Origin: Rhexocercosporidium sp. MPI-PUGE-AT-0058 | Taxonomy: Eukaryota > Ascomycota > Leotiomycetes > Helotiales | Assembly: GCA_020746875.1 (NCBI GenBank) | Contig: JAGTJL010000001.1 | Coordinates: 1,116,001-1,180,000 of the forward strand | Reading direction: 5' to 3' | DNA: 64,000 nucleotides | Part shown: positions 10,591-21,830 of the stretch, piece by piece | Layout of the letters: each line of letters opens with the position of its first letter | Numbering within the stretch: position 1 is the first letter of the stretch | The notes under the pieces: model-generated | What the model was told of the DNA's origin: nothing | What the model saw: the letters and a program-made list of their open reading frames with translations, nothing else | Database searches by the model: none | Position numbers and translations under genes: made by a program

Positions 10591-11179
10591 TGCGAAATCC
10601 TGTCAATTGCTGTTGATATGCTTGGTAGAGGAGGTTGGAAGTGCTGGGATTAAGCTTCAAGAAGTTGGGCAGAATTCATAACAGGTTTAGCGCATTCGCT
10701 TCAACATCAACGTATTGGTGGCGATTGCAAAAGTGTACCACAACAATTCCAAAGTACTTCGTACTCAAACTGAAATCTTCATATTTTACACCCTTGGCCA
10801 CCTAGTGGAGTGGCAATCTCCCATGTGATATTCAAGAATCCCGCGATAATGCCGGCTCGGCTCACTGGGGGGCTTCGTTCAGGCAGTTTCATTGGCGCGC
10901 ATCTGGCAACCTTAAGATCTGCCGCGCCTGGGGCAAGTGGAGATGGTGTACATTTGTTCCACATCTGGCAACAGGGTGCGGGGGAAATGAACAATTCAAC
11001 GGAGAAAGTCTTCTTTTGACAACTTCTGCGGGGTAAACATAAGTTTTTCCGCCGCCAAGTTGAGATGACAGCGTCAGTGAGTAACCTCGGTCTCTCCTGG
11101 AGCGGTAATGGATGGGTATAAAGTCAGTAACGGAATTGTGCTACTTTTTTGATCAAGGACTTCATCTCTTTAGACAGTC
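10591..11179. promoter_or_regulatory. divergent promoter region, peroxiredoxin / GH93
   Basis: The two genes are transcribed away from each other across this 0.6 kb. I see no further gene. No specific binding site is claimed. Confidence 0.45.
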
Positions 11180-12378
11180 ATGCTTCTTCACTCCCTGCCC
11201 CTAGTTTCTCTGCTCTTGAGTGTTGTTTCGGCAGCTCCAAAACCGGCTCCATTCTCAACATTCTCAGGTGTAACTGTCTTTACCCCTGCATCGAACTACA
11301 CCGATCCTCGTGTACTGGTAAGTAACTCAGTGAGCGTCCTTGAATGATCAAAACTGACTTTGAGTAGTACGCTCGTACCGTTGAACTCGAAAAAGGTGTG
11401 ATTCTTGCCACCTGGGAGAACTACAGTCCTGAACCCCCATTGGTATACTTCCCCATCTACAAGAGTGTAGATGGAGGAGAGACTTGGAAAGAGATATCCA
11501 AGGTCACTGATCAAGTCAATGGCTGGGGTCTTCGATACCAGCCGGACTTATATGTTCTACCAGCGAGAATTGGCAAATTCCCGGCAGGAACAATCATCTG
11601 TTCCGGCAATTCTATTCCAACAGACTTGAGTCTCACGAAGATTGATGTCTATGCAAGCCGAGACAAGGGCTACACTTGGGAATTCGTCTCGAGCGTGGCT
11701 TCAGGAGGTGCTGCGATACCGAATAATGGCATCCCTGCTATTTGGGAACCATTCGTGATGTACTATAAGGGCCAAGTTGTCCTCTACTACTCCGATCAAC
11801 GAGATCCAGCCTATGGTCAAAAGCTCCTCCACTCAACTTCCAAGGATCTTCTCACGTGGAGTGCTGATGTTGACGATGTGGTTTCACCAAGATACACAGA
11901 CCGACCCGGCATGACTACCGTTGTTCAGCTTCCCAACAAGAAGTACATGATGACCTACGAATTCGGTGGTGGGCCGACTGTGGTTGGGACTAACTACAAA
12001 TTCCCCGTCAATTATCGTATCAGCGACAACCCTCTCGAGTTCAACAAGGCCATCAGCGTACCAATCTACACAAACGACAAGATCCAGCCAGAAGGGTCTC
12101 CCAAGGTTGTCTGGTCCCCAGTTGGAGGAGTTAACGGGACTATCATTGTCAGCTGTGGCACTGCAAGTCAAATCTTCATCAACCAAGCCCTGGGTGATGT
12201 AAATGCATGGAGAACAGTGCCAACACCGGAGGGAACGTCATACACGAGGCATTTGAGAGTACTGAGCAACCCAAATCATTTGCTCATCATGGGCGGTGGA
12301 GTTCTTCCTCCAAGTACGACAAATAAAGTAACTGTCAGTGTCATTGACCTGGAGCAGAGTCTGAAGCAAGCTAGCTGA
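11180..12378 (+). CDS. secreted GH93-type exo-1,5-alpha-L-arabinanase / sialidase-fold protein
   Basis: Two exons, 11180-11317 and 11368-12378, with a 50-base intron (GTAAGT...GAGTAG, phase 0), give 382 residues. The first ~18 residues form a clear signal peptide (MLLHSLPLVSLLLSVVSA, then AAPKPAP). The mature part has sialidase-like repeats with Asp-box-type pieces (YKSVDGGETWKEI, YASRDKGYTWEFV) of a six-bladed propeller, plus WEPFVMYYKGQVVLYYSDQR and LLHSTSKDLLTWS, which recall GH93. That family releases arabinobiose from the end of arabinan, a pectin side chain, outside the cell. The GH93 assignment is from motif memory; a related BNR-repeat glycosidase is the alternative. It would fit a plant-litter or plant-associated lifestyle. 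Confidence 0.8.
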
Positions 12379-13289
12379 TGGCAGCCTGGGAAGGATGATA
12401 AGTCTCCTGTAAGGATGAAATAGAATGCAACACTCAATCTTCATACTATTTCACATGAAAGACTGGATATACTTCGTCGTGACTTGGCTTGCTCGCGTGA
12501 AAATTGTTGCATTCTCTCATAGCCTTTTGCATGTATTGTTGTGGACAGTATCTAAATTTCTACTCTCATCTCACGTCGTAATTCTAGGGTTGTGACTTTG
12601 CAGTCAAAAATCCATCTGCCTACTTCGATCTAGAAGCTGGATCTTAGTAAATTCACTTCGGGCTGCGCCTCTTGAGTATGAGATGAATACCAGCCTGAAA
12701 GGTCCACAAACCACGTGACTTCTACTCACAAAGCATATTCGCCCAGGTATCTGTCAAAATTGTGATATTATCACTGACATCTGAACCCGTGGAGTCTTCT
12801 TGTGAATTCATATTGGGCGAAGGTATGAAAAACTTCGGCAAAGTGGTCATGACTCACGTGGACACTATCAGTGCGATAGCCCAGACCAGGGGAGGCTCCG
12901 TCAGCTGGCACTGAATCACCAACTTAACTCACATCGAGGAGGCAACATTCTCTCCTTCCCACCACATTCCACGAATACCATTTTTCTGCAACCCGATTTC
13001 AATCCTGCGACGCGTTGAGATAGTTCACCCATCAGTGCCAGTTCTTGTCAACAAGTATCGAAATAACTGAGTCGCTGCCCGTGTCACGAATCCCGCAGCC
13101 TTGTAACGTCAACCTGAAGCACGCCTCCCTCTCTCCATCATCTTCGAGGATTCTTTTTCAAACGACACCATTTCTTCCCAACCCAGGAAGAGAAAGGCGG
13201 CTGAGGCGGTAGCATCCTCCCAACCAGCAAAAAGGACCAGCAAAAAGACCGCCTCAGCAGCAGCAGTATCCCCTCCCACGCCACTTACG
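12379..13289. promoter_or_regulatory. upstream region of the RBR ligase
   Basis: Tandem spacer between GH93 and the RBR gene. It holds a CACGTG palindrome near 12713 but nothing coding that I can support; a minus-strand open frame at 13109-13507 is a shadow over the first RBR exon. Confidence 0.45.
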
Positions 13290-14914
13290 ATGGACTCCGA
13301 GGATGAATTTATGTCTGGCTTGTCCAGCGATGAAGATGCTCTACAAGACGAGAGCGACGATGACAATGGATCCGCAGATGGTATGCTTCCCCTTCCCTCA
13401 TGCATACCGAGTTTCTTCTTCTCGCCCACCCTCATTACTAACTGAACAAACCAACAGACTTTGGATTCGATGAACCCGAACCCGATCTTGGATACACACA
13501 GAAGCACGAAGTCAAGAAGGAGAAGAAGTCATTCGATACTACCTTCAAAGTCTACGAACCAAAAGATATTCAGGCACAACAAGATGACCTCATCGACGAA
13601 GTCAACATGATCCTCGACATTCGAAAGGAGGACGCAGCGATTCTATTACGACACTTCAGATGGAACAAAGAACGCTTAATTGAGGATTATATGGATCGAC
13701 CAAAGAAGGTGCTTGAAACTGCCGGCCTGGGACCGAGTACAACTGGCCCTCCTCGTCTGGAGAATATCCCCGGTTTCATGTGCGACATCTGTTGTGAGGA
13801 CGAGGCTGGACTCCTATCTTTTGCCATGAAGTGTGGTCACCGATACTGTGCAAACTGCTACAAGCAGTATTTGACACAGAAGATCAAAGAAGAAGGAGAG
13901 GCTGCTCGCATTCAATGTCCACAGGATGGGTGCAAACGGGTTATGGACGCTAAGTCTTTGGATCTACTTGTCTCGGCTGACCTGAAGGACCGGTACCACG
14001 AGCTACTTACTCGAACCTACGTCGAGGACAAAGACCAACTCAAATGGTGCCCGGCTCCAGATTGCGTAAATGCCATCGAATGCGGAATTAAGAAGAAGGA
14101 CCTAGATAAGGTTGTGCCCACAGTTGCTTGTGATTGCAAGCATCGTTTTTGCTTTGGCTGCGGTCAAGCAGATCATCAACCTGCTCCTTGCGAACTTGTC
14201 AAGAAGTGGCTGAAGAAGTGTGCTGATGACTCGGAAACGGCCAACTGGATCTCCGCCAATACGAAGGAGTGCCCCAAGTGTGTGTCTACGATTGAGAAGA
14301 ACGGAGGATGCAACCATATGACATGTAGGAAGTGTAAGCATGAGTTCTGCTGGATGTGCATGGGTTTGTGGTCAGAGCATGGCACAAGTTGGTACAACTG
14401 TAACAGATTCGAAGAGAAGAGTGGCTCGGAGGCCCGTGATGCCCAGACAAAGTCTCGTGTCTCCCTAGAAAGATACCTCCATTACTACAACCGGTACGCC
14501 AACCACGAACAATCGGCGAAACTCGATAAGGATATCTACCAGAAGACGGAGTCGAAGATGATCAAGCTCCAGACTGCATCTGGCATGTCCTGGATCGAGG
14601 TACAATACTTGAACGCCGCATCACAGGCGCTTCAGACTTGTCGTCAAACCTTGAAATGGACATATGCGTTCGCCTTCTACCTAGCTCGCAACAACCTGAC
14701 CGAGATGTTCGAAGACAACCAAAAGGATCTCGAGATGGCCGTCGAAGCACTTTCCGAAATGTTCGAGAAGCCCGTTGAGGACCTCGCAGAATCCAAGTTG
14801 AAGGTTGAGATCATGGACAAGACTTCATACTGCAACAAGCGTCGGGTTATCCTACTGGAGGACACGGCAGATAACTTGGCAAACGGTGTGTGGACTTGGT
14901 CTAACGGCTTCTGA
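13290..14914 (+). CDS. Ariadne-type RBR E3 ubiquitin ligase
   Basis: Transfers ubiquitin through a RING/HECT-hybrid mechanism. Exons 13290-13380 and 13458-14914 (77-base intron, GTATGC...CAACAG, phase 1) give 515 residues. The N-terminus is acidic (DESDDDNGSADD). RING1 is CDICCEDEAG...CGHRYCANCY; the IBR follows with CPAPDCVNAIECG...CDCKHRFCFGCG and HQPAPC; RING2 is ECPKCVSTIEKNGGCNHMTC, whose last Cys is the expected catalytic thioester residue, then CKHEFCWMCMG. The C-terminal part (LERYLHYYNRYANHEQSAKL onward) is the Ariadne domain that autoinhibits the ligase. Order and length match the ARIH1/Ariadne-1 class; activation by neddylated cullins is known for animal members only. Substrates cannot be told from sequence. 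Confidence 0.95.
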
Positions 14915-16606
14915 TCTACCCTGATCTCTGCACGATATGTCCCTGTTCCCCACATCTCCATGCCAACGCATCACACGCAGCCATCACATGAAGAGATGGC
15001 TTGACTGATCTCAGAGTCTCTTTTTCAGGATGCTCGATCTTAGTTGACGACCCCGACATTTTCCTCGAGACTAATCCACTTTCTCCAGCGATATCCGACT
15101 CGGACTCGACTATCTCTCAGTACTCCCGCCTTGCGTCGTCGCCGTGAAACTTACTTGTCGCGGCATTTGTCTAAACTATCTCCTTTTCCAGTCAGTCTAT
15201 ATTGCATCCACCCGGCGTCATCGTGCTGGTTGTCAAACCACACATCGGAATTTCCCCTTTTGATTTCATCTCCTAGAGCGATCTTGGGTCTAAGCCGAAG
15301 TAGCATAAGGCACACATCACCAGAGGACAGGGGCGTAGCACCATACCTCCTCACAATCCAAACATGGCGCACATTATTTTTCGAGCTGCTGGGGTTAATC
15401 GGCGGGTTGGACAGGGACGAACATGGGTTTATTGCAATGCAATTCAATTTGGAGCATTGGGGAGAATGGTATGGACATGGGACACACCCCCGTACATAGG
15501 AGTGTGGGAGCAAGAGCGCCACTGGGACTCAGAGGAATGAATGCATTATGAAAGAAACTTGTGTACGTCTAGATAGCAGAGCTTTTTTTTTTGTGGCTTG
15601 TGATTATGCGCAATGCAGACGAGGAATTGCTAGAGAATTGTTTTGTCTCTTAAAATGTGTCTTTCGCTGATCAAGTGCCCCTCTAACCTGACCCATAACA
15701 TATTTCCAGTCTTTCTGGGGCAGGTTCTAAGGGGCGTCTGACGATTAATGCGAAAGCTTTAAAGTATCTAGGTAACGATCAAGCAGAACTGTCCTTGACG
15801 GTGAACCATGATTGGTCAGCAATTTTACCACTGTTGACTTCGCCAGGAAACTAGAAATCAACCAAACATTAATTGTACAGCAATGCACAACCCCCAAGCT
15901 CACTTCACATGTATTTGAACTGCATTGGTTTTGAATACTGGGTTTGTATTTTATATTCTCCATTCTGCCAGTATTCACTACTACTCTGAAAAAAGGGTCC
16001 GTTGGATCCGTTCTAAGCGGCAGGGAACAAGCACAATAGGAAAGAAAGCCATGGACAGACATACCATGCCTAGCCATCCAGCCTTGCCACCCAAGCTTGC
16101 CAGCTACCATCCATCCATGTAACGCCAGCAACGCGCAATAGTAAGAAAGAAACACATCCTTGGCTTCTTTCTTCGTACCTATTGTCCTTCGTAGCCCCAA
16201 GGAGCTACTACTGAGTGACAATAGCAAGGAAACGAAGGAGAAAGAAAGAGAAGTCAACCACAATAGCAATAGCTATAGCTTTGAAGCACAATAGCAATCG
16301 TAGCTTCTTAGCTCAGGAGCTTGCGAATATTTCTACCACGCAGAGCTCGCGGTAGGAAGAGAAACTCATAATCCCTCAAATAATTCTGCCTTCCTTCCCT
16401 TTCACCTCTTCCATCCTCAAGACTCCAACCTCCCAACGCCTCAACACCAATTTTGTTGTATGGTCAATTCCATTCCGCAATCGCAATCTCGCTCAAAACT
16501 CCTTCCTTTTTGCATGAAACCAACAGAAACAGGGGAGAATATTATAATCAGACAAAAAGCTCTCTCTAACGCCGGGTATTCTTCGACCAACAGACACTCA
16601 TCAGAC
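14915..16606. other. intergenic, no supportable gene
   Basis: A 1.7 kb stretch between two convergent genes. Open frames at 15044-15499 (+), 15151-15522 (-) and 15745-16269 (-) have no domain, biased composition and overlap each other. A locally repetitive stretch built on CAATAGCAA/TAGCTT is visible at 16215-16330. I see nothing else. Confidence 0.55.
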
Positions 16607-19078
16607 TTATGCTGCGTACGCGAAACGACCGAAGTCGAATTTGGATTTGGTGCCCCCTTCTTCGACACCAGGGCTTAGTTCTTCATCGTCCTCGCTGTCG
16701 TGGATGATGAGGTCTTCACTACCAGTTCCCATGCTCAACACCTTGTTCTCTATCTCGTCGGCCACAGGGAGAGGGACGGATGCTGGGTCGATAACGTTCA
16801 TCTTTGCAGGTTGGACAACCTCCGGGAATGGGACGTTGCCTCTGCCAAGCAGAGAGCGGTGGGGAGACCTGGCTTTGATAGAGAGGGAGGGTGTCATCGG
16901 AGGGGTCATGGGGAGATTCGCACGATTCGCGGCAGTCGCACCCAAACGTTGAAGAGGCGTGAGGGGCTTGCGGGTTGAAAAGGCGGAGGTGGGCGTGTTG
17001 GATTTTGGGCCAGTGGTCTTCACAGCAAGGGGGATTCTCGACTGGCGGCTAGGGACCGAGGATGAGGGTGTTGGAAGATTTGCAGGGACCCCATTTCCGG
17101 CTTTCGGGGTGGTGATTGCAACCCCACCGAATGCAAACTTCTCCTTCAGCTTCTCCATTGAGATGGGGAGGTGGTTGGAGGAGGTTGGTGTTGGGGGTTG
17201 AGTACTTGAACCAGGGCTGGATGTCAAAGAATTTAGACTAGGTGCACTTCCTTGGGATTCGGAGATGTCCATTCTGGATCCTTGATCTTCAAAAGAAGCA
17301 GCAATGGCCTCACTCCGAGCGGTAACCATCTCCTCAAACACAGCTATCTTCTTCTTAGACGACTTGCTCTTGACCGGAGCATCATCGACATTGGCAAGGC
17401 TCAACATTGCCTCCTCAATTCCATCATCTGAAAAGATGTTGAAGTCCTCCTTCTTTCCCTTCTTGCTTCTGGCGTTGCGAGAGACAGTTGGGCTGGGCTC
17501 AGGGGCAGCATTGAAGAACTTGCTCGTACCAAGTTCCACCTTCTTACTGGGCGAGGTGGCGCTGTCGATGTCAGCACATAATCGAGCTCGCTTTTGTGGG
17601 CGAGGCTCAGATATGGTTGGTGATCGTCGAGTGCTACGGCCGGATTGAAGTCGAGTCGTTGGAGGAGCCGATTGGGGAAGCTGAGGGGAGGTCGAGGAGT
17701 GGGTGGCTGAGGTTTGAGGCGCGGCTTGAGCAATCCAAGGACCAGAATTTCGTCGTAGGACATCTTGCTGCTCAGGGGAGCCGGTGAACAGGTTGATGTC
17801 AAGCTCGGCCAGAGGGGTACGCTTCTTGAAGAAGTTGTTAATCGATACACCCTTCTTCAGATCAGCAGAGGAGGAAGGTGTGTGGTGAGCCCGAGGGCGA
17901 GGAGTAGTCCAAGGGTCCGTCGAAGTGACCATCTTGCCTTTCGTGGGAGTAACGATTGGCTTCTTGGTCATTGGGTTGAGATCTCCTCTTGCAACCCCTT
18001 GGGCGATCTCTGGCTCAACGTCAGCTCCAAGGAAAGGCATTGTGTCGAGGTCGAGAGGTTGTTCTGGTGTTGTGTGAAGAACAAGAGAGCGAGCTCGTGG
18101 ACAGAAAACTCTTTGATGTAGGAAGGTGAGTTCAGCCTGACGAAATTGATCTAGATATGTCTTCGGAACATGAAATTTTCCGTCGAACGACAACATCCGA
18201 AGAACCTTCTCGATCGTCTTATGCTTGCGGACCATCCGATAAGCAGTTTTCAGGCCCATGTTGTTGATACTGGCGAGGTAGTCGCAGCCGCTAAGGATGG
18301 CCATCGTCCTGAACTCCCGGTCCGACCAACCAGTAAGAGTGATCTCTTTACAGGCAGCGAAATCTGCTTTATTGACTTCAATGCAGTTTCCATACTGGTC
18401 CAACTTTGTCAAAAGACACTTCGCTCCAAAGACTAAAAGATCTGAATCTTCTGAGAGAATCCCATCAATGATCCCCTTTCTTTCCAGATAGACCATCTGG
18501 GCGTCTGCTTCGTATGGTGCAACAATATATTGCACACCAGTTCTCTTCAGTTCGTCGATCAGTTGTCGAGCCATCTCAGGTGTGACGTCCACAGCTTTCT
18601 GGAATTCCAGGTATGCTTGGGACGTTTTTCCAGCATTTAGTAATTCCATTCCTGCTTTCCTACTCTGCTCTCTTCGTTTTTCTCTATCTGCTTCCGTGGC
18701 GGCCTTGCTGGGGAGGTAGTCTCCGTCGAATATAATATAGGGGATGACGCCGAAGTGCTGCAGCATTCGTACCCGGTGCATGGCAAAATCGACAAATCTG
18801 CTGGGTATTAGTGGCGTCAAAATACATGAACCAGGACCTAACATACTTCCTGGTTGGCTTTCCCATAGCCAGTTCCATTGCACAAGCCACAGTTCCACGA
18901 TGAAGCCAGCCATACGCATCCACGCCTAGGGTCTTGCCCTCGAACTTCTTGAGGTTACATGATTTATGTATAGATTTGAGTAAAGGAAGCAGGCCTGAAG
19001 CGTATTAGTCGGTTGTTTTGCGAATTAAAAGTATGGATAAATGGGTCAGGAAATGGGATATTAACCATTAATTCCCAT
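16607..19078 (-). CDS. exo1: exonuclease 1 (XPG/FEN1 family 5'-3' nuclease)
   Basis: Acts in mismatch repair, double-strand break resection and recombination. Three exons: 19078-19066 (13 bases, ATGGGAATTAATG), 18994-18847 and 18797-16607; introns of 71 and 49 bases. The protein has 783 residues. It starts MGINGLLPLLKSIHKSC, the standard XPG N-terminus beginning with Gly2. Metal-binding acidic residues are visible in LGVDAYGWLH, IIFDGDYLPSK, APYEADAQMVYLE, LSEDSDLLVFG and SGCDYLASI. The helix-hairpin-helix piece is NNMGLKTAYRMV. After about residue 350 the chain becomes disordered and Ser/Pro/Lys-rich, as in fungal Exo1, and includes FKKRTPL and several candidate partner-binding segments. The micro-first exon is easy to miss in automated annotation. 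Confidence 0.95.
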
Positions 19079-19621
19079 TATGAATAGTCACAGAGCACGA
19101 GGAAACACCGAGCAAGCAAGCGCACGCAAACTCCACCCAACCAAACCAATATATACACAGCCCTTCCAGCGTTCAAAACATTTGTTCCTCTGGACGTCGG
19201 AGCATAGGTGAAGGATAGGAGGCGGGATCCGGGGAGTGAATCGGTTTCGGGGCGGATAGTCGTCGAATATATTGTTGTAGTCGGAGTCGAATGCTGGTGG
19301 TTGTTGCGAATAGAGTGAATGAATGTGAAAGTCCAGTTTGTCCTACTTTACCGCTCCATCCAGATCGCGACTGCCCTTTCACTCGACGCGTCGTTCGGTC
19401 TTACCCGGCAACCAGGGCCAGGGAGGGTACGCTAAGTGCTGATTGGCTTACAGGAGATTGACAGTGCCAAGAGCGGGGTTCGATAAACCCCTGCGATAAG
19501 GGACGGCAGGAGGGCAGGAGATCTGATCTGAAAGTTATCGAAAACTTTAAAATCTCATGCCCTCACAGTGCACCACCAGGCAAAGGAAACTATTCACAGT
19601 ACGTCTTCCACAACAGCCACG
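19079..19621. promoter_or_regulatory. shared divergent promoter, exo1 / TMA16
   Basis: Both genes start from this 0.54 kb and run apart. An ACGCGT motif at 19384-19392 region (GACGCGTCG) resembles the Mlu1 cell-cycle box used by MBF in fungi, which would suit a replication/repair gene; this is a motif match only. Confidence 0.4.
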
Positions 19622-20321
19622 ATGCCGAAAAGCTTGGAGAAGACTCGCAAGAAGATTGCGAAGAAGAAGGGCAATATCACAGCTCTGCATGAGAACTCGC
19701 GAGATTCGCAGAGGTTGCGCCGGGCTCTGATGAGAGATGATAAATTGATCAAGGTCGCATCAGCACGGAGGAAGAATGACAAGCCGTTAGGTAGGGCAGG
19801 ATACTTGGGATATTGGTCGCATGTACTAATAAAATACAGTCCAGAGAGCGGCATACTTCCAAGAGGCGATCCGGGCAAATGACGGAAAGGCATTGGATCT
19901 CGACACCGTCCAGAATCTCATAAAATCGTACCTTTCCCCTACATCTACGAACAATTCGAGACGCATCCTGATGATCGTATAGATTCGTACACCAAAATGA
20001 CGAGGAGTTCAATGAGTTGAAGAAGGACCGCAGACCTGGCAGACCAGCAAGTACTAGGGAGGACTTACTGAGGATCAAAATTGCCACAGACGAGAAGGAA
20101 TACGAGAATGGATTCTGTCAGTCAATAACCTACTAGGGTTATTCGAGGGATCCGCAAGCTAATGTTTCCCAGACTTGCCAGATCTCACGGATGAGAACAA
20201 TGTCATATTCCTGGACAGATGGGAGGGGTCATGGTCATATCTCTCTACATTGAAATGGGTGCGGATATCGAGCAGCGGCGTGATTCAAGAGTCGAAATTC
20301 CCACCGAAGGGGGAGTCGTGA
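19622..20321 (+). CDS. TMA16: translation machinery-associated protein 16 (ribosome biogenesis)
   Basis: Four exons, 19622-19790, 19840-19927, 19983-20116 and 20173-20321, joined by introns of 49, 55 and 56 bases in correct phase, give 179 residues, close to the 178 of the yeast protein. The N-terminus is very basic (MPKSLEKTRKKIAKKKG), followed by a DSQRLRRALMRDDKL helix, VQRAAYFQEAIR, a central DEEFNELKKDRRPGRPAS and the C-terminal FLDRWEGSWSYLSTLKW. Known members bind pre-60S ribosomal particles in the nucleus. Only the first exon is long enough to appear as an open frame, so the gene depends on the splice reading, which is consistent throughout. Confidence 0.92.
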
Positions 20322-20635
20322 TGGATGGATGGTATTTCAATTGGCGTCTAAAGGCATCGTTTGGCGTTCGGGCACATCAAAAGCTGTGGGCATGGCGCTG
20401 TCTGGAATACTTCCATATTGAGAAATACCACCAGCTACGGATGACGTTTCTGAATCTCGAATGAGGTATTCTTTCATTGCTGTTTCCGTCCCAGCTCGTC
20501 TCAGCATTCAGTCCTGACTTTTATTGGAACTGCATACTAGCCATGCACCACTCACACGCCAACACTTACTCAAAGTCCAAGATCAAGCATAACAACACTC
20601 TCCCTCTGACAAATAACTTCACTTTATCAGATCCA
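20322..20635. other. convergent 3' spacer
   Basis: Short region between TMA16 and the 2EXR gene; nothing coding seen. Confidence 0.5.
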
Positions 20636-21439
20636 TTAACTCTGCTCGCCACCCCTCGTCAAAATAACACATCTAACCCTCACCTCCCCCAACTCCCCAC
20701 CCCTCCCTATCCCACTCCCACTCCCACCCAAACCTAGTACCCTCTTCCTTTCCTCCCCAACGCCCCTCTCCGCCCCTTCAGCAACCCACCTCAAATCCCT
20801 CCTCCAAGACGGACATTCCAAAAACCCAACTTCCCCCTCAAACGCCCTTCCGAACTCCACTACCAGATCCAGCTCCCTCAACGCCCGCATCCGGCTCACG
20901 ATGCCGAGGAAGCCATTTTCGCATAACTCGGCCCAGACGCGAAAGTCGATTGCGAGGTGCTGGATTAGGTGGCGGGAGGGGGAAGTGGAGAAGTGGTAGA
21001 GGATGCTGTGGATGTGGGTGGTGAGGAGAGGGGAGAGGGACGAGAGGTAGAGGATTGTTGTGGGGTAGGCGATGGGGATGGGGAGGCCGTGGAGGTTATC
21101 AGCCCCCAACTGGTTGGAATTGGATTTTGATATAGAGGATGAAGAGGAAGTTGAGCCAGACGGTTTCAACGCTTTGGGTATCGGTCCCAAAGATAGGTAT
21201 GAATGTGTTGAGAGTGTAAGGACCCGTGATTCTGAATTTATGGATAACGTTACTGGTGGTGGTGTGTTGGATATATATCGACCTAGGGACGGAGAATATG
21301 ATATCTTGAGGATCCGGGATGAGCTATAACTATTATACGAGAGGGAGAGCATGTGTTTGTAGATTTTGAGACGGAGTTCTGTGGGGAGCTGAGGGAAGAA
21401 ATGGAAGCTTTTGAGGTTCGGTCTGGACGGGGTATCCAT
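20636..21439 (-). CDS. 2EXR-domain protein
   Basis: A single-exon 267-residue protein. Residues about 10-85 form the 2EXR/F-box-like module: FHFFPQLPTELRLKIYKHML holds the first E-x-R-like motif and LSINSESRVLTL the second. A Ser/Asn-rich linker lies at about 93-112, and the C-terminus is Gly/Arg-rich. This family is large in Pezizomycotina and its molecular role is unknown; relation to F-box proteins suggests, but does not show, a link to ubiquitin ligases. A decayed copy sits at 6801-7401. Confidence 0.75.
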   Translation of the reverse strand: MDTPSRPNLKSFHFFPQLPTELRLKIYKHMLSLSYNSYSSSRILKISYSPSLGRYISNTPPPVTLSINSESRVLTLSTHSYLSLGPIPKALKPSGSTSSSSSISKSNSNQLGADNLHGLPIPIAYPTTILYLSSLSPLLTTHIHSILYHFSTSPSRHLIQHLAIDFRVWAELCENGFLGIVSRMRALRELDLVVEFGRAFEGEVGFLECPSWRRDLRWVAEGAERGVGEERKRVLGLGGSGSGIGRGGELGEVRVRCVILTRGGEQS

Positions 21440-21830
21440 GGTTTTTGTAGCTTTTGTGTTGAGGTTTGGTGATTGATGAGGGGATAGTTGGAATAGTAGG
21501 GGAGACAGAAATAAGCCGAGGAGAGTGGGCCAGTCGGTTTATAAGTTTTACGACCCAGAAAGAATTTATCTTGAGCTGTAGCTGTAGTTGACTCGCGATG
21601 GAGGGGTTCAGCCGATTCAGGATGAGGGGTCGTTTATCGACACGTGATAATCCTCATCTTTCAAAAGGGGGCGAACAAGGCGAGTTGGGGCTCGGTAAGG
21701 TCACAATAGACAAGTCAACAATGGCTCTGGTTAAACAATTGCTGTAAATAAATTTTCCTATCCAGAATCCAACCATGCTACGTAACTCCGTGATGCTACA
21801 AAGGTAACCGAAAACCCAAACAATATACAA
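21440..21830. other. spacer between 2EXR gene start and SCOT gene end
   Basis: About 390 bases; promoter of the 2EXR gene and 3' flank of SCOT. Nothing coding seen. Confidence 0.5.

Noticed and set aside
15044..16269. Three overlapping frames of 123-174 codons in the RBR-exo1 spacer
   Set aside because: Opposite-strand overlap, no Met context or domain, Ser/Leu-biased translation; more likely UTR and spacer.
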